Shown one piece after another: positions 1 through 9,061 of a stretch of DNA of 64,000 nt. The DNA comes from Rubripirellula amarantea (GTDB lineage: Bacteria; Planctomycetota; Planctomycetia; Pirellulales; Pirellulaceae), in NCBI RefSeq assembly GCF_007859865.1, contig NZ_SJPI01000003.1, positions 434,001-498,000 on the forward strand, in the 5' to 3' direction. Made by a program: the position numbers and the translations under genes. Below the pieces are notes generated by a model. It did no database searches. It was not told the DNA's origin and saw nothing but the letters and a program-made list of their open reading frames with translations. The first letter of the stretch is position 1. Each line of letters opens with the position of its first letter.

Positions 1-2184
1 GCTATTGATCCATCCAGCACACAACCAGTCCATTTCGCCACGATGGGACGACAACTCTAGCCACCAAGCGATCGCCTTCCCATCACTTGGAAAGTCTTCG
101 CCCGGATGTTCGTGCATGTATTGTCCCTTGACCTGCGCGAGATAGGTCGAGAAACGAACTTGTTTTTCGGCGAAGTGGTCGAGAATTTGTTTCTTCACTG
201 AATCGCTGTACAACCCGATCCGTCGCATCAACCGGTGAACCGATTCGTTGGCGGACTTGGATGCTTGAGCGGGATTTCCAAGCCAAGAAATCATCAGATC
301 TCGAACCAATGCGGGTCCAAGTAGTTTTTCTTCCAAACGGTGGCAATCGCCCAGTGGGATAACACCAACGCTTCGGAATGCTGCGGCATGAACCTCTTGC
401 TTTTCTTCGCTACTTGATTTGCGTGCTTCGGCTAGCAATTCGCCACACCCGTTGGCATTGGCCCACAAGTATTCCGCGATTGTATCGGACGGGCGTACTC
501 CGTAACGACTGTCCTGGGATCCAGCGATCAAATACACGTTTCGTAATGGAGTGCGTGCCGCCGGGACACTTGGCCAGCCGGCTCCCTCGTCACCGGGATA
601 GCCATTGCCCGCTTGCAGGAAGTGACCGATCTCTTTGATCGCTGCCTGAGTGTCGTGTAGCGCAATCGGGTGATGAGGATCCACGCGAAGCGGCGCTGTT
701 GCGAGCAACGAAAGAATCTTGGTATCGGCTAGTCCGGCTTGATCCAAAAAATGTCTTAGCAGGTGAGCCACATCGATGAACATGCCGCTCGCGGTACCAC
801 CAGCGATCGACCCGACGATGTATACCAAAGGCATTCGACCTTCACTCGACTCGACCAACTGCTCAACTGACTTGGATAGTTTTTCTGCGACGACCGGCCC
901 ATGATCGACAAGGGCCAAACGCCCAAGCGGCCGCATTCCCTCGGTCGAACCGCTGCGAGGCACGTTGTAGATCCAACGTCTTGAGATGGTTTTTAATCGG
1001 TCGGTTCCGCTATCTCGATACTCGTTGGCGCTTTTTAGCGGCGTGTAGATTAGATTGCATTTCGATACTCGTTCGGACACCTCCGCGAGTCTCATCGAAT
1101 GAATCGTCGCCATGTCCGTGTCGATGAGTGCACTGTGCAGCTCGATAGGGCTGACCGCCCGCAAGTCCGAGACGCGACGACGTAGTTCCCGCACGCACTC
1201 GGCACCCGTTCCGCCGATGGCGACGACGAGTACATTCTGCGTCACGTGCGACGACGAAGCTCCCGAATGAAGCCCGAGCTGCGGAAGGTCATCCACGGGA
1301 GCCTGAGCTGCGACTTCTAATGCGTTCTCGAGCGAGCTTTGTCCGCCGACGGATACTCGATTGACATTCCAGCCGTCTCGCAGCGCTTCCACGAATTCTC
1401 TGCAACTAGCAAACCGTCGGCTAGGATCTTTTTCCAAAGCGCGAGCTGCCACAACACGATCGGCCGGCGGCAGTGGTTCCAAGTTCGGCGCACTATGAAC
1501 GTGCTGAGTCGCCAATTGAGCAATCGTGCGTCCGCTAAAGGGACGTGTACCGGTCAGCAACTCCTGGTACATGACCGCTAATGAGTACTGGTCGCTATGC
1601 AGGCTGGGTTTCCCGTCGAAAACTTCTGGCGGGGCATAAATGGGAGTCAATCCACCGACGACGCTGCAATCTACGTCGCGAAGGTCTTTCAACAACCCGA
1701 AGTCGGCAACCTTCACATGCCCACCAATCATCAGCAGATTGCCAGGCTTTACGTCGAGGTGCTGAAGCTGATACGACTTGTGAAGGTAGTCAAGTGCATC
1801 GGCCGCGTCTTGCAGATGCGACAGTAGAGTCACGCGAGGAATACCGCACGAACCATTATCGCGATAGCTCTTGAATACGTCTTCAAGCGAACCGTCGGCG
1901 AGCTCGGTAACGATCACCAATTGCTGATCAACAATTTCAAATCGCTCGAGTGTCAACAAGAACGGGTGGCGAACGCCTTTGATTCGTTCGAGCGATCGCA
2001 GTTCGCGAGTGGCGCGAGATTGATCATGACTGCCAAAGACGAACTTGCATGCTTTCTTCATCCCACCGGGCGCGCTGCAACGCCAAACTTCACCGAAGCC
2101 GCCACGACCAATAGTCTCTTCCAAGACATAGCCTGGCAGAGGCTCGTAGCCTGCTTCGATCGTTTTTACTGTTTTGGTGGACAT
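1..2184 (-). CDS. Ser/Thr protein kinase fused to a tubulin-like (Tubulin_2) domain, partial
   Basis: The reading frame is open from an ATG at 2184 to the window edge (728 codons seen; the C-terminus is missing). The N-terminal ~270 residues form a Hanks-type kinase: glycine loop GRGGFGEV near residue 25, catalytic loop HLDVKPGN near 140, DFG near 158, and an APPE segment. The usual HRD arginine is replaced by Leu, so this is a non-RD kinase. From about residue 310 a second domain begins with a nucleotide-binding-like start (VVAIGGTGAECV). Near 455 it has GSIAGGTASGMF, which resembles the tubulin/FtsZ glycine signature as found in the 'tubulin-like' family. No signal peptide is seen. It ends 63 bp from the AAA+ gene on the same strand and probably shares its transcript. 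The protein would couple phosphorylation to a GTPase or filament-type module. The role is unknown; the domain calls are fairly secure for the kinase and moderate for the tubulin part. Confidence 0.8.
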   Translation of the reverse strand, partial: MSTKTVKTIEAGYEPLPGYVLEETIGRGGFGEVWRCSAPGGMKKACKFVFGSHDQSRATRELRSLERIKGVRHPFLLTLERFEIVDQQLVIVTELADGSLEDVFKSYRDNGSCGIPRVTLLSHLQDAADALDYLHKSYQLQHLDVKPGNLLMIGGHVKVADFGLLKDLRDVDCSVVGGLTPIYAPPEVFDGKPSLHSDQYSLAVMYQELLTGTRPFSGRTIAQLATQHVHSAPNLEPLPPADRVVAARALEKDPSRRFASCREFVEALRDGWNVNRVSVGGQSSLENALEVAAQAPVDDLPQLGLHSGASSSHVTQNVLVVAIGGTGAECVRELRRRVSDLRAVSPIELHSALIDTDMATIHSMRLAEVSERVSKCNLIYTPLKSANEYRDSGTDRLKTISRRWIYNVPRSGSTEGMRPLGRLALVDHGPVVAEKLSKSVEQLVESSEGRMPLVYIVGSIAGGTASGMFIDVAHLLRHFLDQAGLADTKILSLLATAPLRVDPHHPIALHDTQAAIKEIGHFLQAGNGYPGDEGAGWPSVPAARTPLRNVYLIAGSQDSRYGVRPSDTIAEYLWANANGCGELLAEARKSSSEEKQEVHAAAFRSVGVIPLGDCHRLEEKLLGPALVRDLMISWLGNPAQASKSANESVHRLMRRIGLYSDSVKKQILDHFAEKQVRFSTYLAQVKGQYMHEHPGEDFPSDGKAIAWWLELSSHRGEMDWLCAGWINS

Positions 2185-2247
2185 GAATGTTTTTCCCCGA
2201 TTGCCGTTCGTTCTTTTCGACAACTTTGATGAATAGGCGTGGTGGCC

Positions 2248-3573
2248 TTACAGTTGGCTAAAGTAACTACGGCAAGCTTGGTCTAAGTATTCCGGACGCA
2301 AGGTCATGGGAATCTTGCGGTAGCGACAGAAGTTGGCAACCTGATTGACTAGGTCACGCGGATGACAGCGACGCAAGTTGCGTCCTGAATCCTCATAGAA
2401 CTTGAACAAGTGCTCGGCGGCTTCCGGCGTCGTGGGGAAACCCAGTGATTTGCAAACTTGGGTCATCAATCGACGATATTCTTCTTTGCCGGGGTCACCA
2501 ACAAAGATCTTGTACGGCACTCGGCGAAGAAACGCCTCGTCAACCAGTTCGTCGGGATCAAGGTTTGTTGAGAAGATAATCAACTGCTCAAAAGGAATCT
2601 GAACCTTCTTACCGGTTGGCAGTGTGAGGTAGTCACACTTGTTTTCGAGTGGCACGATCCAACGGTTCAGCAGTTCTTCGGGTGCAATGCGTTGTCGACC
2701 AAAGTCATCGATCAGCAGACACCCGCAATTGCTCTTCATTTGCAACGGGGCTTCGCAGATGTTCGAACGTGAATCGTGACGAACTTCGAGGTTATCCATC
2801 ACGAGTTCCCCGCCCACCACGACGGTGGGACGCTGAATCCGAATCCAACGCCGGTCCCATTCCTGAGCTTTCAAGATATTGCCGTCCGCCTCTGGAATGG
2901 GTGCAGGGCGATGGAAAGCGTCGTCTTGTAGTTTGATCAGGTTCCCGTCATCAAGAATTGCATGGGGAATCCAAATCTCTTGCCCGAGGCACTGAGTCAA
3001 ACAACGCGCGATCGTGGTCTTGCCGTTTCCGGGAGGTCCAAACAGGAACAATCCGGTGTTGCTGTTGACCGCTGGGCCAATTTGGTCAAGCAAGTCGTCT
3101 TGATAGGAAATGCTCGAAAGGGCGTGCCTTAGTTGTTCACGATCAATCGGATCGAGGCCTGCCGCTTGAGCTTCAACGCTAAGCACGTAGTCGCTTAGTG
3201 GCACCGGCGCTGGACCAACATAGCTGCATTGACGCATGTGCGTCTGAGCTCGTTGCTGGCCAGCTTCAGTAAGAGAATAGTAGTAATCGTTGAACGCAGC
3301 AGGGCGAACATGGGAAAGCAGTTTTCGAGTCCGCAAAATATCCAGTAGCGGTTCGATCACTCGAAATGGCAGACCTGTCTTTTCCGACACGGTACGTCCG
3401 CTGATCGTACCAATGATGAGCACGGTCTTTAAAACCAGTGTTTCTATGAAAGACTCGCTGAGTCCAGTCTCGCCGAAATTTTGCGGCTGAGCAGGCCAGA
3501 ACGTGTCGTCGGAAAGCAGGCCACCTAGAAGACTAGGCTCAAAGGAGTGCGTTTCGTTAGCGAGCGCGGTCAT
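2248..3573 (-). CDS. AAA+ ATPase with N-terminal winged-helix-like region
   Basis: 441 residues, ATG start. Residues ~40-115 look like a winged helix (a segment reminiscent of transcription-factor-like domains). The AAA+ core follows: Walker A GPPGNGKTT at 179-187, Walker B LLIDDFG at 286-292, sensor 1 IIFSTN at 332-337, then an arginine-rich LRRVPYK stretch and an alpha-helical lid. No membrane segment or signal peptide is visible, so it is probably cytosolic. It lies upstream of the kinase/tubulin-like gene in the same direction, with a 63-bp gap, which suggests one operon. Cytosolic AAA+ proteins of this type remodel protein complexes; the partner here may be the tubulin-like kinase. That pairing is inference. 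The ATPase call is firm and the specific role is unknown. Confidence 0.85.
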   Translation of the reverse strand: MTALANETHSFEPSLLGGLLSDDTFWPAQPQNFGETGLSESFIETLVLKTVLIIGTISGRTVSEKTGLPFRVIEPLLDILRTRKLLSHVRPAAFNDYYYSLTEAGQQRAQTHMRQCSYVGPAPVPLSDYVLSVEAQAAGLDPIDREQLRHALSSISYQDDLLDQIGPAVNSNTGLFLFGPPGNGKTTIARCLTQCLGQEIWIPHAILDDGNLIKLQDDAFHRPAPIPEADGNILKAQEWDRRWIRIQRPTVVVGGELVMDNLEVRHDSRSNICEAPLQMKSNCGCLLIDDFGRQRIAPEELLNRWIVPLENKCDYLTLPTGKKVQIPFEQLIIFSTNLDPDELVDEAFLRRVPYKIFVGDPGKEEYRRLMTQVCKSLGFPTTPEAAEHLFKFYEDSGRNLRRCHPRDLVNQVANFCRYRKIPMTLRPEYLDQACRSYFSQL

Positions 3574-3932
3574 AACGATTGTGCTGTTATTGGTGGTGAT
3601 GTCGGTGAGTGAGTGAGTTCGGAATATGGCGACAGAGATCGCCTCCTAAACTTTCGGATCGAACAAACCTAGCTCGCGATTAGGGGATGTAGGAAAATTA
3701 CTGAGTGTTTGTGCATAACACTAAAACCTGACCTAGGTTTTCACGACGGATGGTCCGATCACCGACCACCAGCAATGCCGTACATCACTCCATGCTTAGA
3801 CATTGCATCGAGAAAACCAACGCGTTCTGGCCCTGGTAGTTCGATTGAACCGTCTCGAAATAAAACACTTTCCCTCCCCGAATTCTTCGTGACCTGTTTG
3901 GAACTTCCCAGCGGGTCTATGGAATAGCTTGC
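3574..3932. promoter_or_regulatory. Divergent intergenic region with a 7-bp inverted repeat
   Basis: This 359-bp gap separates the leftward AAA+/kinase pair from the rightward FHA-EAL gene, so it must hold both promoters. The only clear structure is AAAACCT-gacct-AGGTTTT at 3723-3741, a perfect 7-bp dyad that could be an operator. No convincing gene is seen in it. Confidence 0.35.
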
Positions 3933-5054
3933 ATGTCATCCGTAAACAGCGTCGCCTTGGATCGTCTACGTCGCAGCACCGTCGTTACCGAAGACGTTTG
4001 GTTCCTCTCAGGCCCGACTCAGCCTGGGGAGGGCGTTATGCATGCGCCGATCGACGGCAATCCCTACATCATCGGGCGTAAAACAGGCGTTTCGATGAAG
4101 GTGCAATTTCGCACCGTCAGTGGTAACCATGCGGCCATGTGGGTTGAGTCCGGCAAGCTATACCTGCGCGATTTGGGTAGCACCAACGGCACCTATATCA
4201 ATGGCAAACGCCTTGATGAAGGCGACACAATCACTGTTGCTGAAGAAGACCTTATCCACTTCGCCGAAGCACCGTTTCGCGTCCGTCGCCAATCGCACAC
4301 GGGGATGACCAATGGAACAATCGCAGAAAACGTCTGCGATCAAGCTTTGGCTCTGGTTCAGTTTGATCGATTGATGAGCGAGCGTTTGGTCAAACCTCAC
4401 TTTCAAACAATCGTGGACATGACCAACTCAGATTCCGTTGGTTTTGAGATTCTTGGCCGTGGTAGCGTTTTCGGCCTCGAGTCGGTTGGAGCAATGTTCC
4501 AAGCCGCCGAACAACTCAACTTAGAAGTCGAACTCAGTCGTTTGCTGCGTTGGGAAGGCATCCGTGTTGGACGCGATTTGCCGATGCATCCCACACTTTT
4601 CGTCAACACTCATCCGCGTGAAATGGAAGACATCGTTGGATTGATTGAGTCGCTGACCAATGTCCGCGAAATGACTGGAAACACCGACTTGGTTTTAGAG
4701 ATTCACGAATCATCCGTTACCAACCCTACCATCATGCAATCGCTGCATGGTGCGCTCAATGACCTCAACATTCGATTGGCCTACGATGACTTTGGATCTG
4801 GCCAAGCTCGCTTAGCGGAATTGATTGAAGCTCGACCCGACTACGTCAAATTCGACATCTCTTTGATCCGAGCGATCGACAAAGCCAGCGACGAACGGCG
4901 ACGAATGTTGGAAACGCTCGTTCGCATGGTGCGTGACTTAGAAATCTGTGCACTGGCCGAAGGAATTGAAACCGAAGAAGAAGCGAATGCTTGCACCGAC
5001 CTCGGTTTCGACTTGGCCCAAGGCTACTACTTCGGCCGTCCATCACCAGCCTGA
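3933..5054 (+). CDS. FHA-EAL domain protein, predicted c-di-GMP phosphodiesterase
   Basis: 373 residues, ATG start. Residues ~43-118 are an FHA domain (GRK at 48-50, SGNH at 63-66, STNGT at 83-87), which binds phosphothreonine peptides. Residues ~138-370 form an EAL domain. The expected metal and substrate ligands are present in order: E172 in EILGR, N225, E256, D285-D286 in DDFG, K306, E343 and Q363, so it is predicted to be catalytically competent. There is no GGDEF domain, membrane segment or signal peptide. The combination suggests c-di-GMP hydrolysis controlled by Ser/Thr kinase signalling. It sits head to head with an operon carrying a kinase, and the exopolysaccharide export gene lies downstream, a process c-di-GMP often controls. 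That link is inference. Confidence 0.88.
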   Translation: MSSVNSVALDRLRRSTVVTEDVWFLSGPTQPGEGVMHAPIDGNPYIIGRKTGVSMKVQFRTVSGNHAAMWVESGKLYLRDLGSTNGTYINGKRLDEGDTITVAEEDLIHFAEAPFRVRRQSHTGMTNGTIAENVCDQALALVQFDRLMSERLVKPHFQTIVDMTNSDSVGFEILGRGSVFGLESVGAMFQAAEQLNLEVELSRLLRWEGIRVGRDLPMHPTLFVNTHPREMEDIVGLIESLTNVREMTGNTDLVLEIHESSVTNPTIMQSLHGALNDLNIRLAYDDFGSGQARLAELIEARPDYVKFDISLIRAIDKASDERRRMLETLVRMVRDLEICALAEGIETEEEANACTDLGFDLAQGYYFGRPSPA

Positions 5055-5276
5055 CGCTTCGTGCACGGCCGGTGTCGTAAATCGGACGACATATCTCGGC
5101 ACTTTAGAAGGGTGCCGCCCCAGCGACCGAGTGTTAAACCTTGACGGTTCTAACGAACAATCCGTCGGGTTCTAGCTGGAACGAACGTTCCGATTGGCTT
5201 TGGCCGTGATCATTGCTCCGATGATCCGATCTGTACGACATGGGAATGCCCCAATGCAGGGCATCCGTATTCACCT

Positions 5277-6722
5277 ATGTCAAACATCGGGATCGGTTTC
5301 GTGAAACTGACTAAGCATAAGACTGCCAAACGACGAGCTTTGCTAAACCAGATCGCAGCCATTGCCGCATTCGGGATGATCAGCGGTGCGTCGGCGATGG
5401 CCCAAGACGCCAACATGCGTCCCACACGGCTTCCCCCGACAAAAAGCACCATCAACACGGCTTCCCCGGCAAGTGCGACACCGGCGGCCAATATTACTGC
5501 CAAGGCCAATGCCACCGCATTGTCGCATGATGCCGCACGATCGTCTCTGACCACTTCGGTCTCGTCGGTCAGCGCACCATCGAAGCGGTGGCTTAAAACG
5601 AGCACCTCCAACGCGACCCTTGTCAAAGCTCGGGCGATGATTGAGCAAGCGAGGGTGGAGTACGCATCGAAGGCCTGGGTATCCGCCGAGAACTCAGCTT
5701 GGCACGCGGTCCAACTATGTGCTCAGGCCATCGACCAAGACAACACTGAACCGGGTAGCGTTCTGGCGATCGATCAATTTCGAAAGGCTAAACTTGCCAT
5801 CACCGAAGCGAGAGACTTTGGCGGCCTCTACGGTCCCGTCGATTCCGCCTCGGTCAAACGCATCGCCAAGGCGCATCAAACGAAGCTCCTTAGTCAGCAT
5901 GGTGCGAGCGAGCTAACGGCTACGCAAGCGTCCGAATATTACCTTGACTACGCTCGCGTCGAGCTAGCTCAGATTGCAGCGGACAGCGTTGAGTCGGCCG
6001 AAGCAATGGACATGCTTGCGGCAACTTACTTGGCACGCGGCGACGAGAAATTACTGCCTAACGAAACATCCTTGTGCCTTCGCCGAGCTGCTCTGCAAGG
6101 TCAACCGCAAAACGCTGATTTGGCAGCACGACTGGGCGCGCAGTTAACCGACGTGGGATTGCTAGACGAAGCTCACTGGGCGTTGCAACACAGTCTCGGA
6201 ATTTCCTATCAAACCGATACTGCCCAGCGACTCGCCACTGTCCTTCGCCGCAAGGGTGATACGCGTCAAGCGGATATCGTCTTGACCGAACTGCATCACA
6301 ATACCGCAGCGGGTCCCACGTCGATTGCCGCTGCTGACCCGCGTGTTCCTGCGATCACCCGTTTGTCACCCGAGGAATTCGCTGCGTTGTCAGGTCCCGT
6401 TCAACAGCACCACAACGCGTCGATACAGTCGCCCAACAACATGGTGGCTGCGGCCCCAGCATCAGCACCAACCCCACAAACGGGTTCACTGCAAACGGGT
6501 TCACCGCAAAGCACGGCACCGACATTGGGCGCAACTAAATCAGACGCGTCATCAGGTATACGCAATCCCTTTCGATTCGCGGGTGCCCGCTTAAACGTTT
6601 CAGAAACTCAGGTGGCAACCACGCCAGCCGACGCGGATGCGTCATCAGCTCAGTCCACGGAAGAAACGAAGAAGCCAAACATGTTCCAACGTTGGTTCAG
6701 TACGTTTCGCAGAACACCCTAG
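5277..6722 (+). CDS. Secreted or periplasmic protein with helical (TPR-like) repeats
   Basis: 481 residues. The start at 5277 gives a long basic n-region followed by a hydrophobic stretch and a likely signal-peptidase site around ASAMAQ (residues ~37-43). The middle (~100-340) is rich in alternating Ala/Leu helices; LLDEAHWALQHSLG and similar stretches look like degenerate tetratricopeptide repeats. The C-terminal third is low-complexity Pro/Thr/Ser/Gln-rich and ends in a basic segment. No enzyme motif is seen. It precedes the polysaccharide export gene by 62 bp on the same strand, so a role in envelope polysaccharide assembly is plausible but unproven. I do not recognise a named family. Confidence 0.7.
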   Translation: MSNIGIGFVKLTKHKTAKRRALLNQIAAIAAFGMISGASAMAQDANMRPTRLPPTKSTINTASPASATPAANITAKANATALSHDAARSSLTTSVSSVSAPSKRWLKTSTSNATLVKARAMIEQARVEYASKAWVSAENSAWHAVQLCAQAIDQDNTEPGSVLAIDQFRKAKLAITEARDFGGLYGPVDSASVKRIAKAHQTKLLSQHGASELTATQASEYYLDYARVELAQIAADSVESAEAMDMLAATYLARGDEKLLPNETSLCLRRAALQGQPQNADLAARLGAQLTDVGLLDEAHWALQHSLGISYQTDTAQRLATVLRRKGDTRQADIVLTELHHNTAAGPTSIAAADPRVPAITRLSPEEFAALSGPVQQHHNASIQSPNNMVAAAPASAPTPQTGSLQTGSPQSTAPTLGATKSDASSGIRNPFRFAGARLNVSETQVATTPADADASSAQSTEETKKPNMFQRWFSTFRRTP

Positions 6723-6784
6723 TTCACCGTCAGTCCACCTGACGAAATCTCTCTGATACAGCCACTCAGCCAACGAAACCATTC

Positions 6785-8068
6785 ATGTCCACAAAGCCTT
6801 ACACGATCAAGAAGCGAGGAGTCTCCGATTTTACTTCCGCGCTGACGATGACGGCGGTGGCTTGTTTATGGCTATCAGCTTTGACGGTAAACGCATCGGC
6901 TCAAACGATCGCTGGCGGCACAGCGGCTAGTCCGACGGCGAGTTCCGATATGACCGTCGAAGCGTTTGCTCACACCAGGATTGTTGACGACAACTGCGGT
7001 TGCCAGAACATCGCCGGCGGTTACCCATGTCAAGGCGGTTGTCAGAAGTGCATGGTCGGCGTGGATTGTGCGTGCGGGTGTGGTTCGGAAACGCGATGGA
7101 GCGAGATGCGGCGCATGCCGTTCGATGCGTATGGTCCAGGCGGCTACGCCGGTCCATCACGATTGGCTCACCTCGGTCAGTATCGGCTGCGTCCTGGTGA
7201 TCAGATCCAAGTGATTTATTTGATCACCCGGCGACAAAAGTCTGGCGCTTACCGATTGATGCCCGGCGACGAAGTATTGATCGAATCGATAAGCGATTCG
7301 GACTTGACTCGAGGCACTCTCGAAAACGGATTGGTCATACAACCCGACGGAACCATCACCGTCCGATTGCTTGGTCAAGTCAAAGCATCGGGAATGACCG
7401 TTGAGCAGTTGCGGGATCATCTCAACAGCGAATACAGCACGCTGTTGAAAGACCCAGCCATCGACGTTACCCCCGTCAAAACAAACACGCTAGCCGAAGA
7501 CATCCGCAATGCGATTGGTGGCCAAGCTGGATTTTCGCAACAGACGCTCACCACCACCGTCATGCCCGACGGAAAGATCCGTTTGCCCGGTATCGGCGAA
7601 GTATGCGTTCAAGGCTTTTCCCTGAACCAACTCAAGCGTGAGATCAATCTTCGATATGACGAAATCGTCGTCGGCATCGAAACCGAACCGTTGCTTACCG
7701 AACAAGCGCCCCATTTTGTTCATGTGATGGGTCAGGTAGGACAACCTGGACGCGTTCAACTTGAAGGCCCGACCACGGTACTAAGTGCTTTGGCGTCCGC
7801 CGGCGGGCATCTGCCCGGGGGCAACATGCGGCAAGTCGTTGTTTTCCGACGAGCGGAAGATTGGAGGATGATTTCCACCATGCTTGACTTGCAAGGCGCG
7901 GTTTTAGGCAAACGCCCAACGCCAGCAGACGAAATCTGGTTACGTGACGGCGACGTGATTGTCGTTCCCGATAAGCCGATCACACGCTTCAACAACTGGG
8001 CAGCCCAGATCTTCACCGACGGCCTCTATCGGATCCTGCCTATCCAGATCGACAACGTGGATCTGTAG
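6785..8068 (+). CDS. Polysaccharide biosynthesis/export protein (Wza-like, SLBB domain)
   Basis: 427 residues with an N-terminal hydrophobic segment (~24-40) that looks like a signal peptide. A striking Cys-rich stretch follows at about residues 70-100 (roughly nine cysteines in CGC, CQ-GC, CMVGVDCACGCG patterns). Next come Poly_export segments (YRLRPGDQI and YRLMPGDEV ... VIQPDGTITVRLLGQV) and an SLBB-type beta-grasp domain (HVMGQVGQPGRV ... LSALASAGG). Wza-type proteins form the outer-membrane channel for capsule or exopolysaccharide. The doubled PGD motif and the Cys-rich head are unlike E. coli Wza. No glycosyltransferase, Wzc or Wzx/Wzy gene is in the immediate neighbourhood. The family call is confident. 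Confidence 0.85.
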   Translation: MSTKPYTIKKRGVSDFTSALTMTAVACLWLSALTVNASAQTIAGGTAASPTASSDMTVEAFAHTRIVDDNCGCQNIAGGYPCQGGCQKCMVGVDCACGCGSETRWSEMRRMPFDAYGPGGYAGPSRLAHLGQYRLRPGDQIQVIYLITRRQKSGAYRLMPGDEVLIESISDSDLTRGTLENGLVIQPDGTITVRLLGQVKASGMTVEQLRDHLNSEYSTLLKDPAIDVTPVKTNTLAEDIRNAIGGQAGFSQQTLTTTVMPDGKIRLPGIGEVCVQGFSLNQLKREINLRYDEIVVGIETEPLLTEQAPHFVHVMGQVGQPGRVQLEGPTTVLSALASAGGHLPGGNMRQVVVFRRAEDWRMISTMLDLQGAVLGKRPTPADEIWLRDGDVIVVPDKPITRFNNWAAQIFTDGLYRILPIQIDNVDL

Positions 8069-8098
8069 CGGCTCGCGACTGCGAATACCCGGCTGGGC

Positions 8099-8794
8099 TT
8101 AACGTCCACTAAAACCGGGTGCGGGTGCAACGACGCGAGTTCGATTATCGACGTGGCGAACACCAGGTTCTAAACGCATCAGAAGTTCACTCATGCGTCG
8201 GTCGCGTTCACTGCTGACCGTTCCGGTCACGATCGCGGTTTGACCTTCGATCACAACGTTAACGTTTTGCATGCCTGCACGTGCGGGAACTTGGTAAAGG
8301 TGCTGGCTGACTTGCCGCTGACTTTGCACGCTTGTAGTGGGTGATACTTCGATGGCCGATCGCAATCGAGTTCGAATCGCCGGCTGAGTGCTCTGACTTG
8401 AACCAAGACCCTGGCCGCCAAAGATACCGCCAAGGCCACCGAAACCGCCAAAGCCACCTCCGCCGCCAAGTCCACCAAAACCGCCACCACCACCGCCCGC
8501 GTTTCCCGTTGCGCCGACTCCTAAGTCGCTAAAGCTCGCACCGGTACCGGCCGTGGATCCAACGGTATCACCGCGTTGGACATTGGAAAATGCGTCATCG
8601 GCAGAACGTAGATTCCCAGAGGTGGCCCCTGTATTTCCGCCGGTGGTTTGGCCGCCCGTGTTGGTACCTCCGGAATTCGTACCGCCGTTATCCGTTCCGC
8701 CGTTTTGAGCATGAACAGTCGTGTTGGAACAGACGAATACCATCACGCTAGCAGCGACGAGGATACTTCGGACGCATTTCCTGTGGGACAACAT
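8099..8794 (-). CDS. Exported BON-domain protein with Gly-rich linker
   Basis: 231 residues, ATG start at 8794, with an N-terminal signal peptide (hydrophobic core VAASVMVFVCSN, cleavage near VHAQ). Residues ~30-60 are Asn/Gly/Thr-rich repeats (GGTNTGG type), and ~90-130 form a nearly pure Gly/Phe/Leu linker. The C-terminal ~75 residues match a BON domain (NVNVVIEGQTAIVTGTV ... SELLMRLEPGVRHVDN), as found in OsmY-like periplasmic or membrane-associated proteins. It converges on the polysaccharide export gene, with 30 bp between stop codons. The Gly-rich linker probably spans or lines the envelope. The exact function is unknown. Confidence 0.8.
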   Translation of the reverse strand: MLSHRKCVRSILVAASVMVFVCSNTTVHAQNGGTDNGGTNSGGTNTGGQTTGGNTGATSGNLRSADDAFSNVQRGDTVGSTAGTGASFSDLGVGATGNAGGGGGGFGGLGGGGGFGGFGGLGGIFGGQGLGSSQSTQPAIRTRLRSAIEVSPTTSVQSQRQVSQHLYQVPARAGMQNVNVVIEGQTAIVTGTVSSERDRRMSELLMRLEPGVRHVDNRTRVVAPAPGFSGR

Positions 8795-9061
8795 AGCGAT
8801 ACCGAGCCTAAAAATTGACGGGTGGAGATTACCGGGGATAGTTGGCGAGCAGACGTCCCCAGTTTAGCCACCAACCACAGCATTCGCGAAGGAAAATCTG
8901 TGCTCAGCATGGCGCCAATTGGCAAGATTCTTACTTTTGTAACGAATAGTGCGGCAATGGCTGGTCGCCCCCGCCTAAAGCCAAGCTCGCCGCTTAGAAT
9001 GCTGGACTCTGTACGCTAGTACTCAGCCTGATTTTTGCCGCATCAAACCTCAAGCACATCC

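Noticed and set aside
3709-3927. 72-codon frame upstream of the FHA-EAL gene
   Set aside because: No family resemblance and it contains the dyad of the divergent promoter region; it is more likely non-coding.
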